Assembly: GCF_023509525.1 (NCBI RefSeq)
Contig: NZ_JAKNCJ010000003.1
Location: 124,001-188,000 of the forward strand
DNA length: 64,000 bases
Direction: 5' to 3'
From: Brachybacterium equifaecis
Lineage (GTDB): Bacteria; Actinomycetota; Actinomycetes; Actinomycetales; Dermabacteraceae
The position numbers were made by a program, and so were the translations under genes. Within the stretch, counting starts at the first letter, position 1, and each line of letters begins with the position of its first letter. Under the pieces are notes generated by a model. It made no database searches. It was not told the origin of the DNA and worked only from the letters and a program-made list of their open reading frames with translations. This document shows, one piece after another, positions 22,076 to 30,287 of this stretch.

Positions 22076-22441
22076 TCAGAGATTGAACCCGATCGCCCGC
22101 AGCTGCTCGCGGCCGTCCTCGGTGATCATCTCCATGCCCCACGGCGGCATCCACACCCAGTTGATGCGGTGCGCCTCGGTGATGGGATCGAGAGCCGCGA
22201 AGGTCTGCTCCTCGAGCACGTCGGTCAGCGGGCAGGCGGCGGAGGTCAGCGTCATGTCCACGACCGCCTCGCCGTTCTCGACCTTCACCCCGTAGATCAG
22301 GCCCAGGTCCACCACGTTGATGCCGAGCTCGGGATCGATGACGTCCTTGAGCGCCTCGATCACCTCCGCCTCGCCCACATGCTCGGACCCAGCTGCCGCG
22401 TCGGACTGCGCCTCCGGCTGCACCGGGATCTGCTCGCTCAC
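22076..22441 (-). CDS. sufT: SufT-type metal-sulfur cluster assembly factor
   Basis: This 121-residue protein has a MIP18/DUF59 domain with DPELGINVVDLGLIYGV and the conserved MTLTSAACPLTDVLEEQ, including the single reactive Cys. Proteins of this kind help mature iron-sulfur enzymes as an accessory to SUF. The N-terminal 20 residues are low complexity. The start is a GTG at 22441 that overlaps the sufC stop (GTGA). It is the last gene of the suf operon and is followed by a strong hairpin at 22014-22050. Confidence 0.92.
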   Translation of the reverse strand: MSEQIPVQPEAQSDAAAGSEHVGEAEVIEALKDVIDPELGINVVDLGLIYGVKVENGEAVVDMTLTSAACPLTDVLEEQTFAALDPITEAHRINWVWMPPWGMEMITEDGREQLRAIGFNL

Positions 22442-23196
22442 TTGGCGCCCTCGAGGAAGCGCTCGTAGCCCTCGGCCTCGAGGCGCTCGGCGAGCTCAGG
22501 GCCGCCCTGCTCGGCGACCTTGCCGTTCACGAACACGTGCACGAAGTCGGGCTTGATGTAGTTGAGGATGCGCGTGTAGTGCGTGATGAGCATGATGCCC
22601 AGGTCCGTGCGCTCCTTGGCGCGGTTCACGCCCTCGGAGACCACGCGCAGCGCGTCGACGTCGAGGCCCGAGTCGGTCTCATCGAGGATCGCGATGGAGG
22701 GCTTCAGCAGCTCCATCTGCAGGATCTCGTGGCGCTTCTTCTCGCCGCCGGAGAAGCCCTCGTTGACGTTGCGCTCGGCGAAGACCGGATCCATCTTCAG
22801 CTCGTCCATTGCCGAGCGGACGTCCTTCACCCAGGTGCGCAGGGCCGGGGCCTCGCCGGAGACGGCGGTCTTCGCGGTGCGCAGGAAGTTCGAGACGCTG
22901 ACGCCCGGCACCTCCACTGGGTACTGCATGGCGAGGAAGATGCCGGCGCGGGCGCGCTCGTCCACGCTCATCTCCAGCACGTCCTGGCCGTCGAGCGTGA
23001 CGGAGCCGGAAGTGATCTCGTACTTCGGGTGGCCGGCGATGGCATAGGCGAGGGTGGACTTGCCCGAGCCGTTGGGACCCATGATCGCGTGGGTCTCCCC
23101 CGCCTTGATGGTGAGGTCGACCCCCTTGAGGATCTCCTTGGTGCCCTCGGGCGTCTCGACGGTGGCGTGCAGGTCGCGGATCTCGAGGATCGACAT
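22438..23196 (-). CDS. sufC: Fe-S assembly ATPase SufC
   Basis: SufC is the ABC-type ATPase of the SufBCD scaffold that builds iron-sulfur clusters. The 252-residue protein has Walker A GPNGSGKSTLA, signature FSGGEKKRHEI and Walker B AILDETDSGLD, plus the SufC-specific ITHYTRIL after the H-loop. The ATG at 23196 follows AAGGAG. It lies 26 bases after the Rieske ferredoxin gene. In many actinobacteria sufS and sufU follow here; in this window sufT follows directly. Confidence 0.97.
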   Translation of the reverse strand: MSILEIRDLHATVETPEGTKEILKGVDLTIKAGETHAIMGPNGSGKSTLAYAIAGHPKYEITSGSVTLDGQDVLEMSVDERARAGIFLAMQYPVEVPGVSVSNFLRTAKTAVSGEAPALRTWVKDVRSAMDELKMDPVFAERNVNEGFSGGEKKRHEILQMELLKPSIAILDETDSGLDVDALRVVSEGVNRAKERTDLGIMLITHYTRILNYIKPDFVHVFVNGKVAEQGGPELAERLEAEGYERFLEGAK

Positions 23197-23222
23197 GGTG
23201 CGGTTCTCCTTCGGGAGGATGG

Positions 23223-23570
23223 TCAGGAAGCGGAATCGTTGAGGGGCCGCGGGGAGACGGCGATGGCGCCCGAGGTCTCGTCCACCCGCACGGGGTAGAC
23301 GGCCACCGGGTGCACAGCGGGGAGCTGGAGGGGCCGGCCGGTGCGCAGGTCGAACTGGCTGCCGTGCTTCCAGCACTCGAGGGTGCAGCCCTCCACGTCG
23401 CCGTCGCTGAGGGCGACGTCGCTGTGGGAGCAGCGGTCCTCGATGGCGTGCACTCCCCCGTCCTCGTCGCGCACCAGCGCGATCTCCACTCCGTCGGCCT
23501 CGACCGCGAGGACGGTGCCGGGAGCGAGATCCGCCAGCTGGGCGACGGGGACGAAGGGAGCGCTCGTCAT
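23223..23570 (-). CDS. Rieske [2Fe-2S] ferredoxin of the suf operon
   Basis: This 115-residue protein is a soluble Rieske ferredoxin. The cluster ligands are Cys47-x-His49 (CSHSDVALSDG) and Cys66-x2-His69 (CTLECWKHGSQFDL). It has no membrane anchor or oxygenase partner nearby. A ferredoxin of this type is routinely placed between sufD and sufC in actinobacteria and may supply electrons to cluster assembly. Its ATG overlaps the sufD stop by one base. The exact partner is not known. Confidence 0.93.
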   Translation of the reverse strand: MTSAPFVPVAQLADLAPGTVLAVEADGVEIALVRDEDGGVHAIEDRCSHSDVALSDGDVEGCTLECWKHGSQFDLRTGRPLQLPAVHPVAVYPVRVDETSGAIAVSPRPLNDSAS

Positions 23571-24961
23571 CAGTTCATGCTCCTCGCGAGCTCTGCCTCG
23601 ATCGCGTCACTGAGATGCTCGCGGATCTCGGGGACGTCGATCTGCTGGATGAGCTCGGCGAAGAAGCCGCGCACGACCAGGCGGCGGGCCTCGATCTCGG
23701 GGATGCCGCGCGCGCGCAGGTAGAACAGCTGCTCGTCGTCGAAGCGTCCGGTAGCGGCCGCATGGCCCGCGCCCTCGATCTCGCCCGTCTCGATCTCGAG
23801 GTTCGGGACGGAGTCGGCGCGCGCGCCCTCGGTGAGGACCAGGTTGCGGTTCAGCTCGTACGTGTTCGTGCCCTCGGCCTCCTTGCGGATGAGCACATCG
23901 CCCACCCACACGGACCGCGCGCCCTTGCCCTGCAGCGCGCCCTTGTAGGTCGAGTTCGAGGTGCACCGCGGGGCGGCGTGGTCCACGAACAGGCGGTGCT
24001 CAAGGTACTGGTCGGCGTCGGCGAAGTACAGGCCGAGGTTCTCGATCTCGGCTCCGGGCTCGACGAGCTCGCCGATGACGTCCACGCGCACAGCCCGGCC
24101 GCCGAGGCTCACCACGATGTGCTTCAGCCGCGCATCGCGGCCGAGCTTCGCGTGGTGGGTCGCGATGTGCAGCGCGTCGTCGTCCCAGTCCTGCAGGGCG
24201 ATCACCGTCATCTGCGAGTTCGCGCCGACGATCAGCTCGACGTTCTCAGCGAACTGCGCGCTGCCGGTGTGGTGCACGACGAACGTCGCGACCGAGGACT
24301 CCTCGGTCTCCAGCACGATGTGCGCGTTGCCGCGGCGGTCCGCCCCCTGGCCGGCGACGGCGACCCGCGCCGGCTCAGCGATCTCGGTGTTCTTCGCAGC
24401 CTTCAGATGCAGCGCATCGGCGCAGCGCTCGGAGGCGACAGCCGAGACCAGCGACTCCGGCACGAGAGCCGTGCCGCGCGGCGCCTCGCCGGGGGCGAGC
24501 GTGCCGACTGCGATCTCCGCGGGGGTCTCGACCTCATACATGACGGGGTGGTCGTCCTCCCCGCGCACGTCGGTGGCCGCGTCCTCGAATAGAGGCGCCA
24601 TCACGCGCAGCGGCGTGAAGCGCCACTCCTCCATCTTCGTGCTCGGGCGCTCGAAGTCGGAGACCTCGAAGGAGCGAGCGCGGTGGGCGCGGGTGGCCTT
24701 CTCGGCCTTCTCCCCGCCGCTGGGCAGCGCGATCGCCTCGTCCTCCAGCTGGGCGCGCGAGTGGTCAGTGACCGCTCCGCTGCCGTCGGCGCCGTCGGCC
24801 GACCAACCCCCGCCTGCGGCGGAGCTCGCCTCGGCGAGCTCCTCCTGAGCAGGCACGGGGGCGACGCCCGCGGCGCCGCCCGCCGCCTCGTTCGCGCGGG
24901 GATCCCCGGCGCTCTCGGGGCCGTTCACATCATTCACTTCGGTCACGTCTGGCGAGGTCAT
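23570..24961 (-). CDS. sufD: Fe-S assembly protein SufD
   Basis: SufD pairs with SufB in the SufBC2D scaffold. The 463-residue protein shows the family beta-helix core, with GKGARSVWVGDVLIRKEAEGTNTYELNRNL and the C-terminal DDEQLFYLRARGIPEIEARRLVVRGFF. An unusual Gly/Ala/Glu-rich head of about 90 residues precedes the conserved SFEVSDFERPSTKMEEWRFTPL. The ATG at 24961 overlaps the sufB stop by one base, which makes the long head real unless a later start is used. Residues RGIPEIEARRLVV match SufD rather than SufB. Confidence 0.94.
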   Translation of the reverse strand: MTSPDVTEVNDVNGPESAGDPRANEAAGGAAGVAPVPAQEELAEASSAAGGGWSADGADGSGAVTDHSRAQLEDEAIALPSGGEKAEKATRAHRARSFEVSDFERPSTKMEEWRFTPLRVMAPLFEDAATDVRGEDDHPVMYEVETPAEIAVGTLAPGEAPRGTALVPESLVSAVASERCADALHLKAAKNTEIAEPARVAVAGQGADRRGNAHIVLETEESSVATFVVHHTGSAQFAENVELIVGANSQMTVIALQDWDDDALHIATHHAKLGRDARLKHIVVSLGGRAVRVDVIGELVEPGAEIENLGLYFADADQYLEHRLFVDHAAPRCTSNSTYKGALQGKGARSVWVGDVLIRKEAEGTNTYELNRNLVLTEGARADSVPNLEIETGEIEGAGHAAATGRFDDEQLFYLRARGIPEIEARRLVVRGFFAELIQQIDVPEIREHLSDAIEAELARSMN

Positions 24962-26391
24962 CAGCCGACGGCTCCTTCCATCTGCAGCTCGATCAGGCGG
25001 TTCAGCTCGAGGGCGTACTCCATGGGCAGCTCGCGGGCGATGGGCTCGATGAACCCGCGCACGATCATCGCCATGGCCTCGGTCTCCTCCATGCCGCGGC
25101 TCATCAGGTAGAAGAGCTGCTCCTCGGAGACCTTGGAGACGGTCGCCTCGTGGCCCATCTGGACGTCGTCGACGCGCACGTCGACATAGGGGTACGTGTC
25201 GGTGCGGGAGATCGTGTCCACCAGCAGCGCGTCGCACAGCACGGTCGAGGCGGAGTGCTCCGCTCCGGGCATGACCTGCACGAGGCCGCGGTAGGAGGAA
25301 CGGCCGCCGCCGCGCGAGACCGACTTCGAGACGATCGAGCTCGAGGTGTTCGGCGCCATGTGGACCATCTTCGAGCCGGTGTCCTGATGCTGTCCCTCAC
25401 CTGCGAATGCGATCGACAGCGTCTCGCCGCGCGCGTGCTCGCCCATCAGCCAGACTGCGGGGTACTTCATCGTCACCTTGGAGCCGATGTTCCCGTCGAC
25501 CCACTCCATGGTGCCGCCGGCCTCGACGGTGGTGCGCTTGGTGACGAGGTTGTACACGTTGTTCGACCAGTTCTGGATGGTCGTGTAGCGCACGCGCGCA
25601 TCCTTCTTCACCACGATCTCCACGACGGCGCTGTGCAGCGAGTCCGACTGGTAGATCGGCGCGGTGCAGCCCTCGACGTAGTGCACGTAGGAGCCCTCGT
25701 CGGCGATGATCAGCGTCCGCTCGAACTGGCCCATGTTCTCGGTGTTGATGCGGAAGTAGGCCTGCAGCGGGATGTCGACGTGCACGCCCTTGGGGATGTA
25801 GACGAACGATCCGCCCGACCACACCGCCGTGTTCAGCGCGGAGAACTTGTTGTCGCCCGCGGGGATGACGGTGCCGAAGTACTCCTCGAACAGCTCCGGG
25901 TGCTCCTTGAGCGCGGTGTCGGTGTCCAGGAAGATGACGCCCTGCGCCTCGAGGTCCTCGCGGATCTGGTGGTAGACCACCTCGGACTCGTACTGGGCGG
26001 CGACGCCCGCGACGAGGCGCTGCTTCTCGGCCTCGGGGATGCCGAGGCGGTCGTAGGTGACCTTGATGTCCTCCGGGAGGTCTTCCCAGCTGGTCGCCTG
26101 CTTCTCCGTGGTGCGCACGAAGTACTTGATGTTGTCGAAGTCGATCCCGGAGAGGTCGGCGCCCCACGTGGGCATCGGCTTCTTCTCGAAGAGCTTGAGC
26201 GCCTTCAGACGGCGCTCCAGCATCCATTCGGGCTCGCTCTTGCGCGCGGAGATGTCCCGCACGACCGCCTCGGACAGACCGCGCTGGGCGGAGGCGCCGG
26301 CGGCGTCCTCGTCATGCCAGCCGTAGGCGTAGGTGCCGATCGACGAGATGATCTCGTCCTGCGTGAGCTCCTGCTCGGGTGCGCTCGTCAT
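24961..26391 (-). CDS. sufB: Fe-S assembly protein SufB
   Basis: SufB is the main scaffold subunit that receives sulfur and iron. The 476-residue length is typical. Conserved parts include [46 protein letters not shown] with the scaffold Cys, and [15 protein letters not shown]. The C-terminal [28 protein letters not shown] is the SufB version of the motif shared with SufD. The ATG overlaps the sufR stop by four bases, so sufR and sufB are translationally coupled. Full suf transcription probably starts at the sufR promoter. Confidence 0.97.
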   Translation of the reverse strand: MTSAPEQELTQDEIISSIGTYAYGWHDEDAAGASAQRGLSEAVVRDISARKSEPEWMLERRLKALKLFEKKPMPTWGADLSGIDFDNIKYFVRTTEKQATSWEDLPEDIKVTYDRLGIPEAEKQRLVAGVAAQYESEVVYHQIREDLEAQGVIFLDTDTALKEHPELFEEYFGTVIPAGDNKFSALNTAVWSGGSFVYIPKGVHVDIPLQAYFRINTENMGQFERTLIIADEGSYVHYVEGCTAPIYQSDSLHSAVVEIVVKKDARVRYTTIQNWSNNVYNLVTKRTTVEAGGTMEWVDGNIGSKVTMKYPAVWLMGEHARGETLSIAFAGEGQHQDTGSKMVHMAPNTSSSIVSKSVSRGGGRSSYRGLVQVMPGAEHSASTVLCDALLVDTISRTDTYPYVDVRVDDVQMGHEATVSKVSEEQLFYLMSRGMEETEAMAMIVRGFIEPIARELPMEYALELNRLIELQMEGAVG

Positions 26392-27170
26392 CGTGGTGTG
26401 TTTCCCTCCGTGAGCGGAATGTGGGTCGTGCAGGCGTGGGCTCCGCCTGCGAGAGTCGCGAGGCGCTGGACGGGGGCTCCCGCCATGCGCGCCAGCGCCT
26501 GGGTCTCGATCTCGCACAGCTCCGGGTGACGGGCTGCGACGTCCTGGATGGGGCAGTGCCCCTGGACCAGCTGCGCTGTCTCCACCGTACGCGCCCTGCC
26601 TGACCCCGTGGTTAGCGGCACCTCCACGGTGACCGGCCGCACGGTCGCGGCGTAGCCGCGCTCGGTCAGCAGATCGGCGAGGAGCTCGACGCGGCGCGCG
26701 CGGGTGACGGCGCGACCTGCGGACTCCTCGACGAGGACCCGCTCGGCGAGCGCCTCCTCCCAGGGAGCGACGCGGGCGCAGCCGAGGTCCGACAGCGCCT
26801 CTCCCCCGCCGCGGCGGGCCAGCTCGTCCAGCGCGAGGGCGGCGAGCTCGCTGTACTCGCTGTCCAGATCGCGGTGGGCGGAGGCGGAGAGCACGAACGC
26901 CTTCGAGGGCCGACCCCGACGCCGCTGGGCGACGGGCACCGAGTGCTCCTCGATCGCGCCGTCGGCCTCCAGGGCCGAGAGGTGCCGGCGCACGGCGGCG
27001 CTGGTGAGGCCGAACATGTCGGCCAGACGGGTCGCGGTGATCGGGCCGTGGGCGGAGATCGCCTCGATGAGGCGATCGCGCGTGTCCCGCACCTCGGGGA
27101 GGAGCGGGGCGTCCGCCCCGGCGGGCGCGGAGGACGGCATGCAGGGGGACGACTGCGCGCACTGCTTCAT
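26388..27170 (-). CDS. sufR: SufR-type iron-sulfur-sensing repressor
   Basis: This 260-residue protein has an N-terminal winged helix-turn-helix ([28 protein letters not shown], residues 44-71) and a basic wing [10 protein letters not shown]. The C-terminal sensor part holds Cys206 and Cys219 ([18 protein letters not shown]) and Cys247 ([11 protein letters not shown]), a spacing that fits the three-Cys cluster ligands of SufR repressors. Position at the head of the suf operon agrees with an autoregulated repressor that responds to Fe-S supply. A candidate operator overlaps its promoter at 27231-27250. Confidence 0.93.
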   Translation of the reverse strand: MKQCAQSSPCMPSSAPAGADAPLLPEVRDTRDRLIEAISAHGPITATRLADMFGLTSAAVRRHLSALEADGAIEEHSVPVAQRRRGRPSKAFVLSASAHRDLDSEYSELAALALDELARRGGGEALSDLGCARVAPWEEALAERVLVEESAGRAVTRARRVELLADLLTERGYAATVRPVTVEVPLTTGSGRARTVETAQLVQGHCPIQDVAARHPELCEIETQALARMAGAPVQRLATLAGGAHACTTHIPLTEGNTPR

Positions 27171-27230
27171 GCCTCTCCTTCCGCTGCGGTGGACTGGTGG
27201 GGTCGACTGGTGCGATGGACCGTGCCTTCG

Positions 27231-27250
27231 ATTTTAGAACACCGACGTTG
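27231..27250 (-). promoter_or_regulatory. suf promoter -10 with SufR-like operator
   Basis: On the minus strand CAAC-GTCGGT-GTTC (27237-27250) is followed directly by TAAAAT (27231-27236), a good -10. The dyad matches CAAC-N6-GTTG at seven of eight positions; that motif is, from memory, the one reported for Streptomyces SufR. A repressor bound there would block the promoter. Confidence 0.55.
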
Positions 27251-27277
27251 CGAAAAGGGTGGGCGGAGTCGGCTCGG

Positions 27278-27297
27278 AACGTGCATCCGCGCACGTT
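27278..27297. promoter_or_regulatory. inverted repeat between sufR and the reductase gene
   Basis: AACGTGC and GCACGTT form a perfect 7-bp inverted repeat with a 6-base centre. It lies about 42 bases upstream of the sufR -10 and 38 bases upstream of the -35 of the divergent gene, so it could serve either direction. The cognate regulator is unknown. Confidence 0.5.
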
Positions 27298-27334
27298 AGG
27301 GGCACCTCATCTGGGGCGACCGGGCGCCTCACCC

Positions 27335-27363
27335 TTGCCAGTCCTCCGCATTTCAACTACTTT
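27335..27363 (+). promoter_or_regulatory. promoter of the glutathionyl-hydroquinone-reductase-like gene
   Basis: TTGCCA (27335-27340) is spaced 17 bases from TACTTT (27358-27363). The start of transcription would lie near 27370, about 30 bases before the ATG, leaving room for the GGAGGG ribosome-binding site. Confidence 0.5.
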
Positions 27364-27400
27364 GGAGGCACACGACGTCACGCTCCAGGAGGGCAGCACC

Positions 27401-28471
27401 ATGGCCGATCAGACACCGACGGATCGCACGGACGAGAACGACCAGAAGGGCTCGTACGTCACGCAGGGCAAGAGCTTCGATCGCGACATGAACTACATCG
27501 ACGACCGGATCACCCGCGACGGCCGCGACGGCTGGCCGGTGGAGGCCGGCCGCTATCGTCTCGCCGTGTCCCGCGCCTGCCCTTGGGCGAACCGCACGAT
27601 CATCTCGCGGCGCCTGCTGGGCCTCGAGGACGCGATCTCCCTCGCCGTCGCCGGCCCCACCCATGACAAGCGCTCCTGGACCTTCGACCTCGACCCCGAC
27701 GGGCGCGATCCGGTCCTCGGCTACGAGCGCCTGCAGGAGGCCTACTTCGCGCGCTTCCCGGAATACCCTCGCGGCATCACGGTCCCCGCGATGATCGACG
27801 TCCCCACCAAGGCCGTCGTCACCAACGACTTCCAGCGCATCACCCTGGACTTCGCGACCGAGTGGACCGAGCACCATCGCGAGGGCGCCCCGGATCTCTA
27901 TCCCGTCGCGCAGCGGGAGGAGATCGACGCGCTCAACACGTGGATGCTCCACCACGTCAACAACGGCGTCTACAAGACGGGATTCGCCGGCTCCCAGGAG
28001 GAGTACGAGAAGGCGTACCGCGACCTGTGGGCGAGCCTGGACGAGCTCGAGCAGCGCCTCGCGGACCGCCGTTACCTCATGGGCGCCTCGATCACCGAGG
28101 CCGACATCCGCCTCTTCCCCACCCTCGTGCGGTTCGACCCCGTCTACCACGGGCACTTCAAGTGCAACCGGCAGACGCTCAGCACGATGCCGAACCTCTG
28201 GAACTACACCAAGGACCTCTTCCAGACTCCCGGCTTCGGGGACACCATCGACTTCCAGCACATCAAGGAGCACTACTACGTGGTGCACACCGACATCAAT
28301 CCCACCCAGGTGGTGCCTCTCGGGCCGGACACCTCGATATTCATGGAGCCGCATGACCGGGATCGCTTCGAGACGGACACCTGGGGTCCGGGCGGCGCCG
28401 CCCCCGAGCCGCCGCTCGCCGCGGAGGTCGTCGACCCGGAGCACACCCCGCTGCAGGTCACAGGCCGCTGA
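27401..28471 (+). CDS. glutathionyl-hydroquinone-reductase-like thiol transferase
   Basis: This 356-residue protein belongs to the Xi-class glutathione transferase family, which reductively removes a thiol from quinone adducts. The catalytic Cys60 is in SRACPWANRT, and the C-terminal helical domain includes YLMGASITEADIRLFPTLVRFDPVYHGHFKCN. Actinobacteria of this type normally use mycothiol instead of glutathione, so the natural thiol is uncertain. ATG at 27401 has a good Shine-Dalgarno sequence. It is divergent from sufR and transcribed from its own promoter. Confidence 0.88.
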   Translation: MADQTPTDRTDENDQKGSYVTQGKSFDRDMNYIDDRITRDGRDGWPVEAGRYRLAVSRACPWANRTIISRRLLGLEDAISLAVAGPTHDKRSWTFDLDPDGRDPVLGYERLQEAYFARFPEYPRGITVPAMIDVPTKAVVTNDFQRITLDFATEWTEHHREGAPDLYPVAQREEIDALNTWMLHHVNNGVYKTGFAGSQEEYEKAYRDLWASLDELEQRLADRRYLMGASITEADIRLFPTLVRFDPVYHGHFKCNRQTLSTMPNLWNYTKDLFQTPGFGDTIDFQHIKEHYYVVHTDINPTQVVPLGPDTSIFMEPHDRDRFETDTWGPGGAAPEPPLAAEVVDPEHTPLQVTGR

Positions 28472-28496
28472 GCGCAGGCGGGGAGAGCAGCGGGCC

Positions 28497-28502
28497 TAGC
28501 AT
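28497..28502 (+). promoter_or_regulatory. leaderless -10 box of the ABC transporter operon
   Basis: TAGCAT ends six bases before the GTG start at 28509, and there is no ribosome-binding site in that interval. The mRNA is therefore predicted to begin at the start codon. Confidence 0.5.
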
Positions 28503-28508
28503 GGCCGG

Positions 28509-29399
28509 GTGAGCACCGAGCACCCGCCCGCCCTCCTCGCCGAAGGCGTCCAGAAGCACTTCGGATTGCTGCGCGCCCTCGACGGCTCGAGCTTCGCAGC
28601 CCGCCGCGGCGAGGTGACCGCCCTGCTCGGCCCCAACGGTGCCGGCAAGACGACGATGATCTCCTGCGCCACAGGGCTCCTCCAGCCCGACGGCGGCAGC
28701 GTTCGCGTGCTCGGCGAGGACCCCTGGCGCGCGAGCGCCGCGCAGCGCGCCCGCGTCGGCGTGATGATCCAGGACGGCGGGCTCACCTCGGGCATCAGCG
28801 CCATGCGCCTGCTGCGCTACGGCGCCTCCCTGCACACGGACCCCCTGGACGTGGACGAGGTCGCCGCGCACCTCGGCATCGACGAGTTCGCAGGCACGAT
28901 CGTGCGGCGGCTCTCGGGGGGCCAGCGCCAGCGCCTCGCCCTCGCGCTCGCCATCATCGGCCGGCCGGAGCTCGTCTTCCTCGACGAGCCGACCGCCGGG
29001 ATGGACCCGGGGATCCGACGGACCGTGCGCGAGCTGATCCGCGCGCTCGCGCGCACCGGCACCGCCGTCGTGCTCACCACCCACCTGATGGACGACGTGG
29101 AGGGCCTCGCCGATCACGTCGTCGTCATCGCGGGCGGCCGCACCGTCGCCTCGGGCACCGTGGCCGAGGTGATTGCCTCGCACCGCGCCTCGAACGGGCT
29201 CACCCTCACAGCGACCGCCTCGGGACTGAGCGCCGAGGCCGCCCGGTCCCTCGAGGAGGACGTGCGAGCCCTCGGCGCGCGCCACCGGGTGGATCTGCGC
29301 GTGAGCACAGGGGGCGCCGCCGACCTGGAAGGGGTTCTGCTGGATCTGATGGACGGATCTCGCCCCGGCGCCCCCGAGACCGAGGAGAGCTCCCGATGA
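28509..29399 (+). CDS. ABC transporter ATP-binding protein
   Basis: This 296-residue ATPase drives an ABC-2 type transporter with the next gene. Walker A is GPNGAGKTTM, the signature LSGGQRQRLAL and Walker B LVFLDEPTAGMDP; the H-loop is TTHLMDD. The C-terminal 70 residues are the usual accessory part of drug/lipid-type exporters. Start is GTG at 28509, without a Shine-Dalgarno sequence but with a -10 box six bases upstream. Its stop overlaps the permease ATG. The same trio (ABC pair plus ctaA) lies near suf in mycobacteria. Substrate unknown. Confidence 0.92.
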   Translation: MSTEHPPALLAEGVQKHFGLLRALDGSSFAARRGEVTALLGPNGAGKTTMISCATGLLQPDGGSVRVLGEDPWRASAAQRARVGVMIQDGGLTSGISAMRLLRYGASLHTDPLDVDEVAAHLGIDEFAGTIVRRLSGGQRQRLALALAIIGRPELVFLDEPTAGMDPGIRRTVRELIRALARTGTAVVLTTHLMDDVEGLADHVVVIAGGRTVASGTVAEVIASHRASNGLTLTATASGLSAEAARSLEEDVRALGARHRVDLRVSTGGAADLEGVLLDLMDGSRPGAPETEESSR

Positions 29400-30178
29400 G
29401 CACGACCGACGCCGTGCAGGCCCCCCGAGGGAGCGGCCCCGCTCCCCTGGCCCGGCGGGTGCTCGCGCACGCCGCGCTGGAGACCCGGATCCTGCTCTCC
29501 AACGGGGAGCAGCTCATGGTCGCGATCCTCATGCCCGCCCTCGTGCTGCTGGCCCTGCGGTACGTGCCGCTCGGACGGCTCGAGGGGATCGCCCCGATCG
29601 ACACCGCTGTGGCCGCCACCGCCGCCACGGCCCTCATCTCCACGGCGTTCACCTCGCAGGCGATCCAGACCGGCTTCGACCGGCGCGGCGGAGTGCTGCG
29701 CTGGATCGCCACGACCCCGCTGGGTCGCGGCGGCTATCTCGCCGGGAAGATCCTCGCGACCCTGGCGGTGCAGCTCGTGCAGATCCTCGTGCTCGGCGCG
29801 CTCGCGCTCGCTCTCGGCTGGCGGCCCGAGCTCGCAGGCCTCCTCGGCGCGGTGCCGGTGTGGCTGCTGGGCACAGTCGCGTTCGGGTCGCTGGGCCTCC
29901 TCATCGCCGGGACGCTCCGCACGGAGGCGGTGCTGGCGCTGACCAATGTGCTGTTCATCCTGCTGGTGGCGCTCGGTGGCGTGACGATCCCCGTCGCGCA
30001 CTACCCGCGGTTCGCCCGCGCGATCGTGGACCTCCTGCCCTCGGGCGCTCTCGGCGAGCTGATGCGCGCCTGCCTCGCCGGCGGAGCGTTCTCGGCCGGC
30101 TCTGCCATCGTCCTCGCCTTGTGGGCGATGCTGGGAAGTCTCGCCGTCGCCCGCTGGTTCCGCTGGACCTCCGTCTGA
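29396..30178 (+). CDS. ABC-2 type permease
   Basis: This 260-residue membrane protein has six predicted transmembrane helices: near residues 42-60, 68-90, 118-140, 145-170, 175-195 and 230-252. The pattern and length are those of ABC-2 permeases that act as dimers with one ATPase type. The segment FDRRGGVLRWIATTPLGRGGYLAGKIL is the typical coupling region before helix three. The ATG overlaps the ATPase stop (ATGA). Direction is probably export; the substrate is unknown. Its neighbour ctaA hints at a link to haem or respiratory assembly, by position only. Confidence 0.88.
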   Translation: MSTTDAVQAPRGSGPAPLARRVLAHAALETRILLSNGEQLMVAILMPALVLLALRYVPLGRLEGIAPIDTAVAATAATALISTAFTSQAIQTGFDRRGGVLRWIATTPLGRGGYLAGKILATLAVQLVQILVLGALALALGWRPELAGLLGAVPVWLLGTVAFGSLGLLIAGTLRTEAVLALTNVLFILLVALGGVTIPVAHYPRFARAIVDLLPSGALGELMRACLAGGAFSAGSAIVLALWAMLGSLAVARWFRWTSV

Positions 30179-30274
30179 GGCGTCGCCGACGCTGAACACC
30201 GGGCCGGGCGCTCAGGCGCTCCTGCGGGATGTGAGATGCCTGGGTCGGACCCGCTGGTGCTCCTCTGCGCTTCA

Positions 30275-30280
30275 TAGGAT
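30275..30280 (+). promoter_or_regulatory. leaderless -10 box of ctaA
   Basis: TAGGAT ends seven bases before the ATG at 30288. It may also act as a weak AGGA ribosome-binding site, but its form and spacing match the other leaderless starts in this window. Confidence 0.5.
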
Positions 30281-30287
30281 TGACCCC

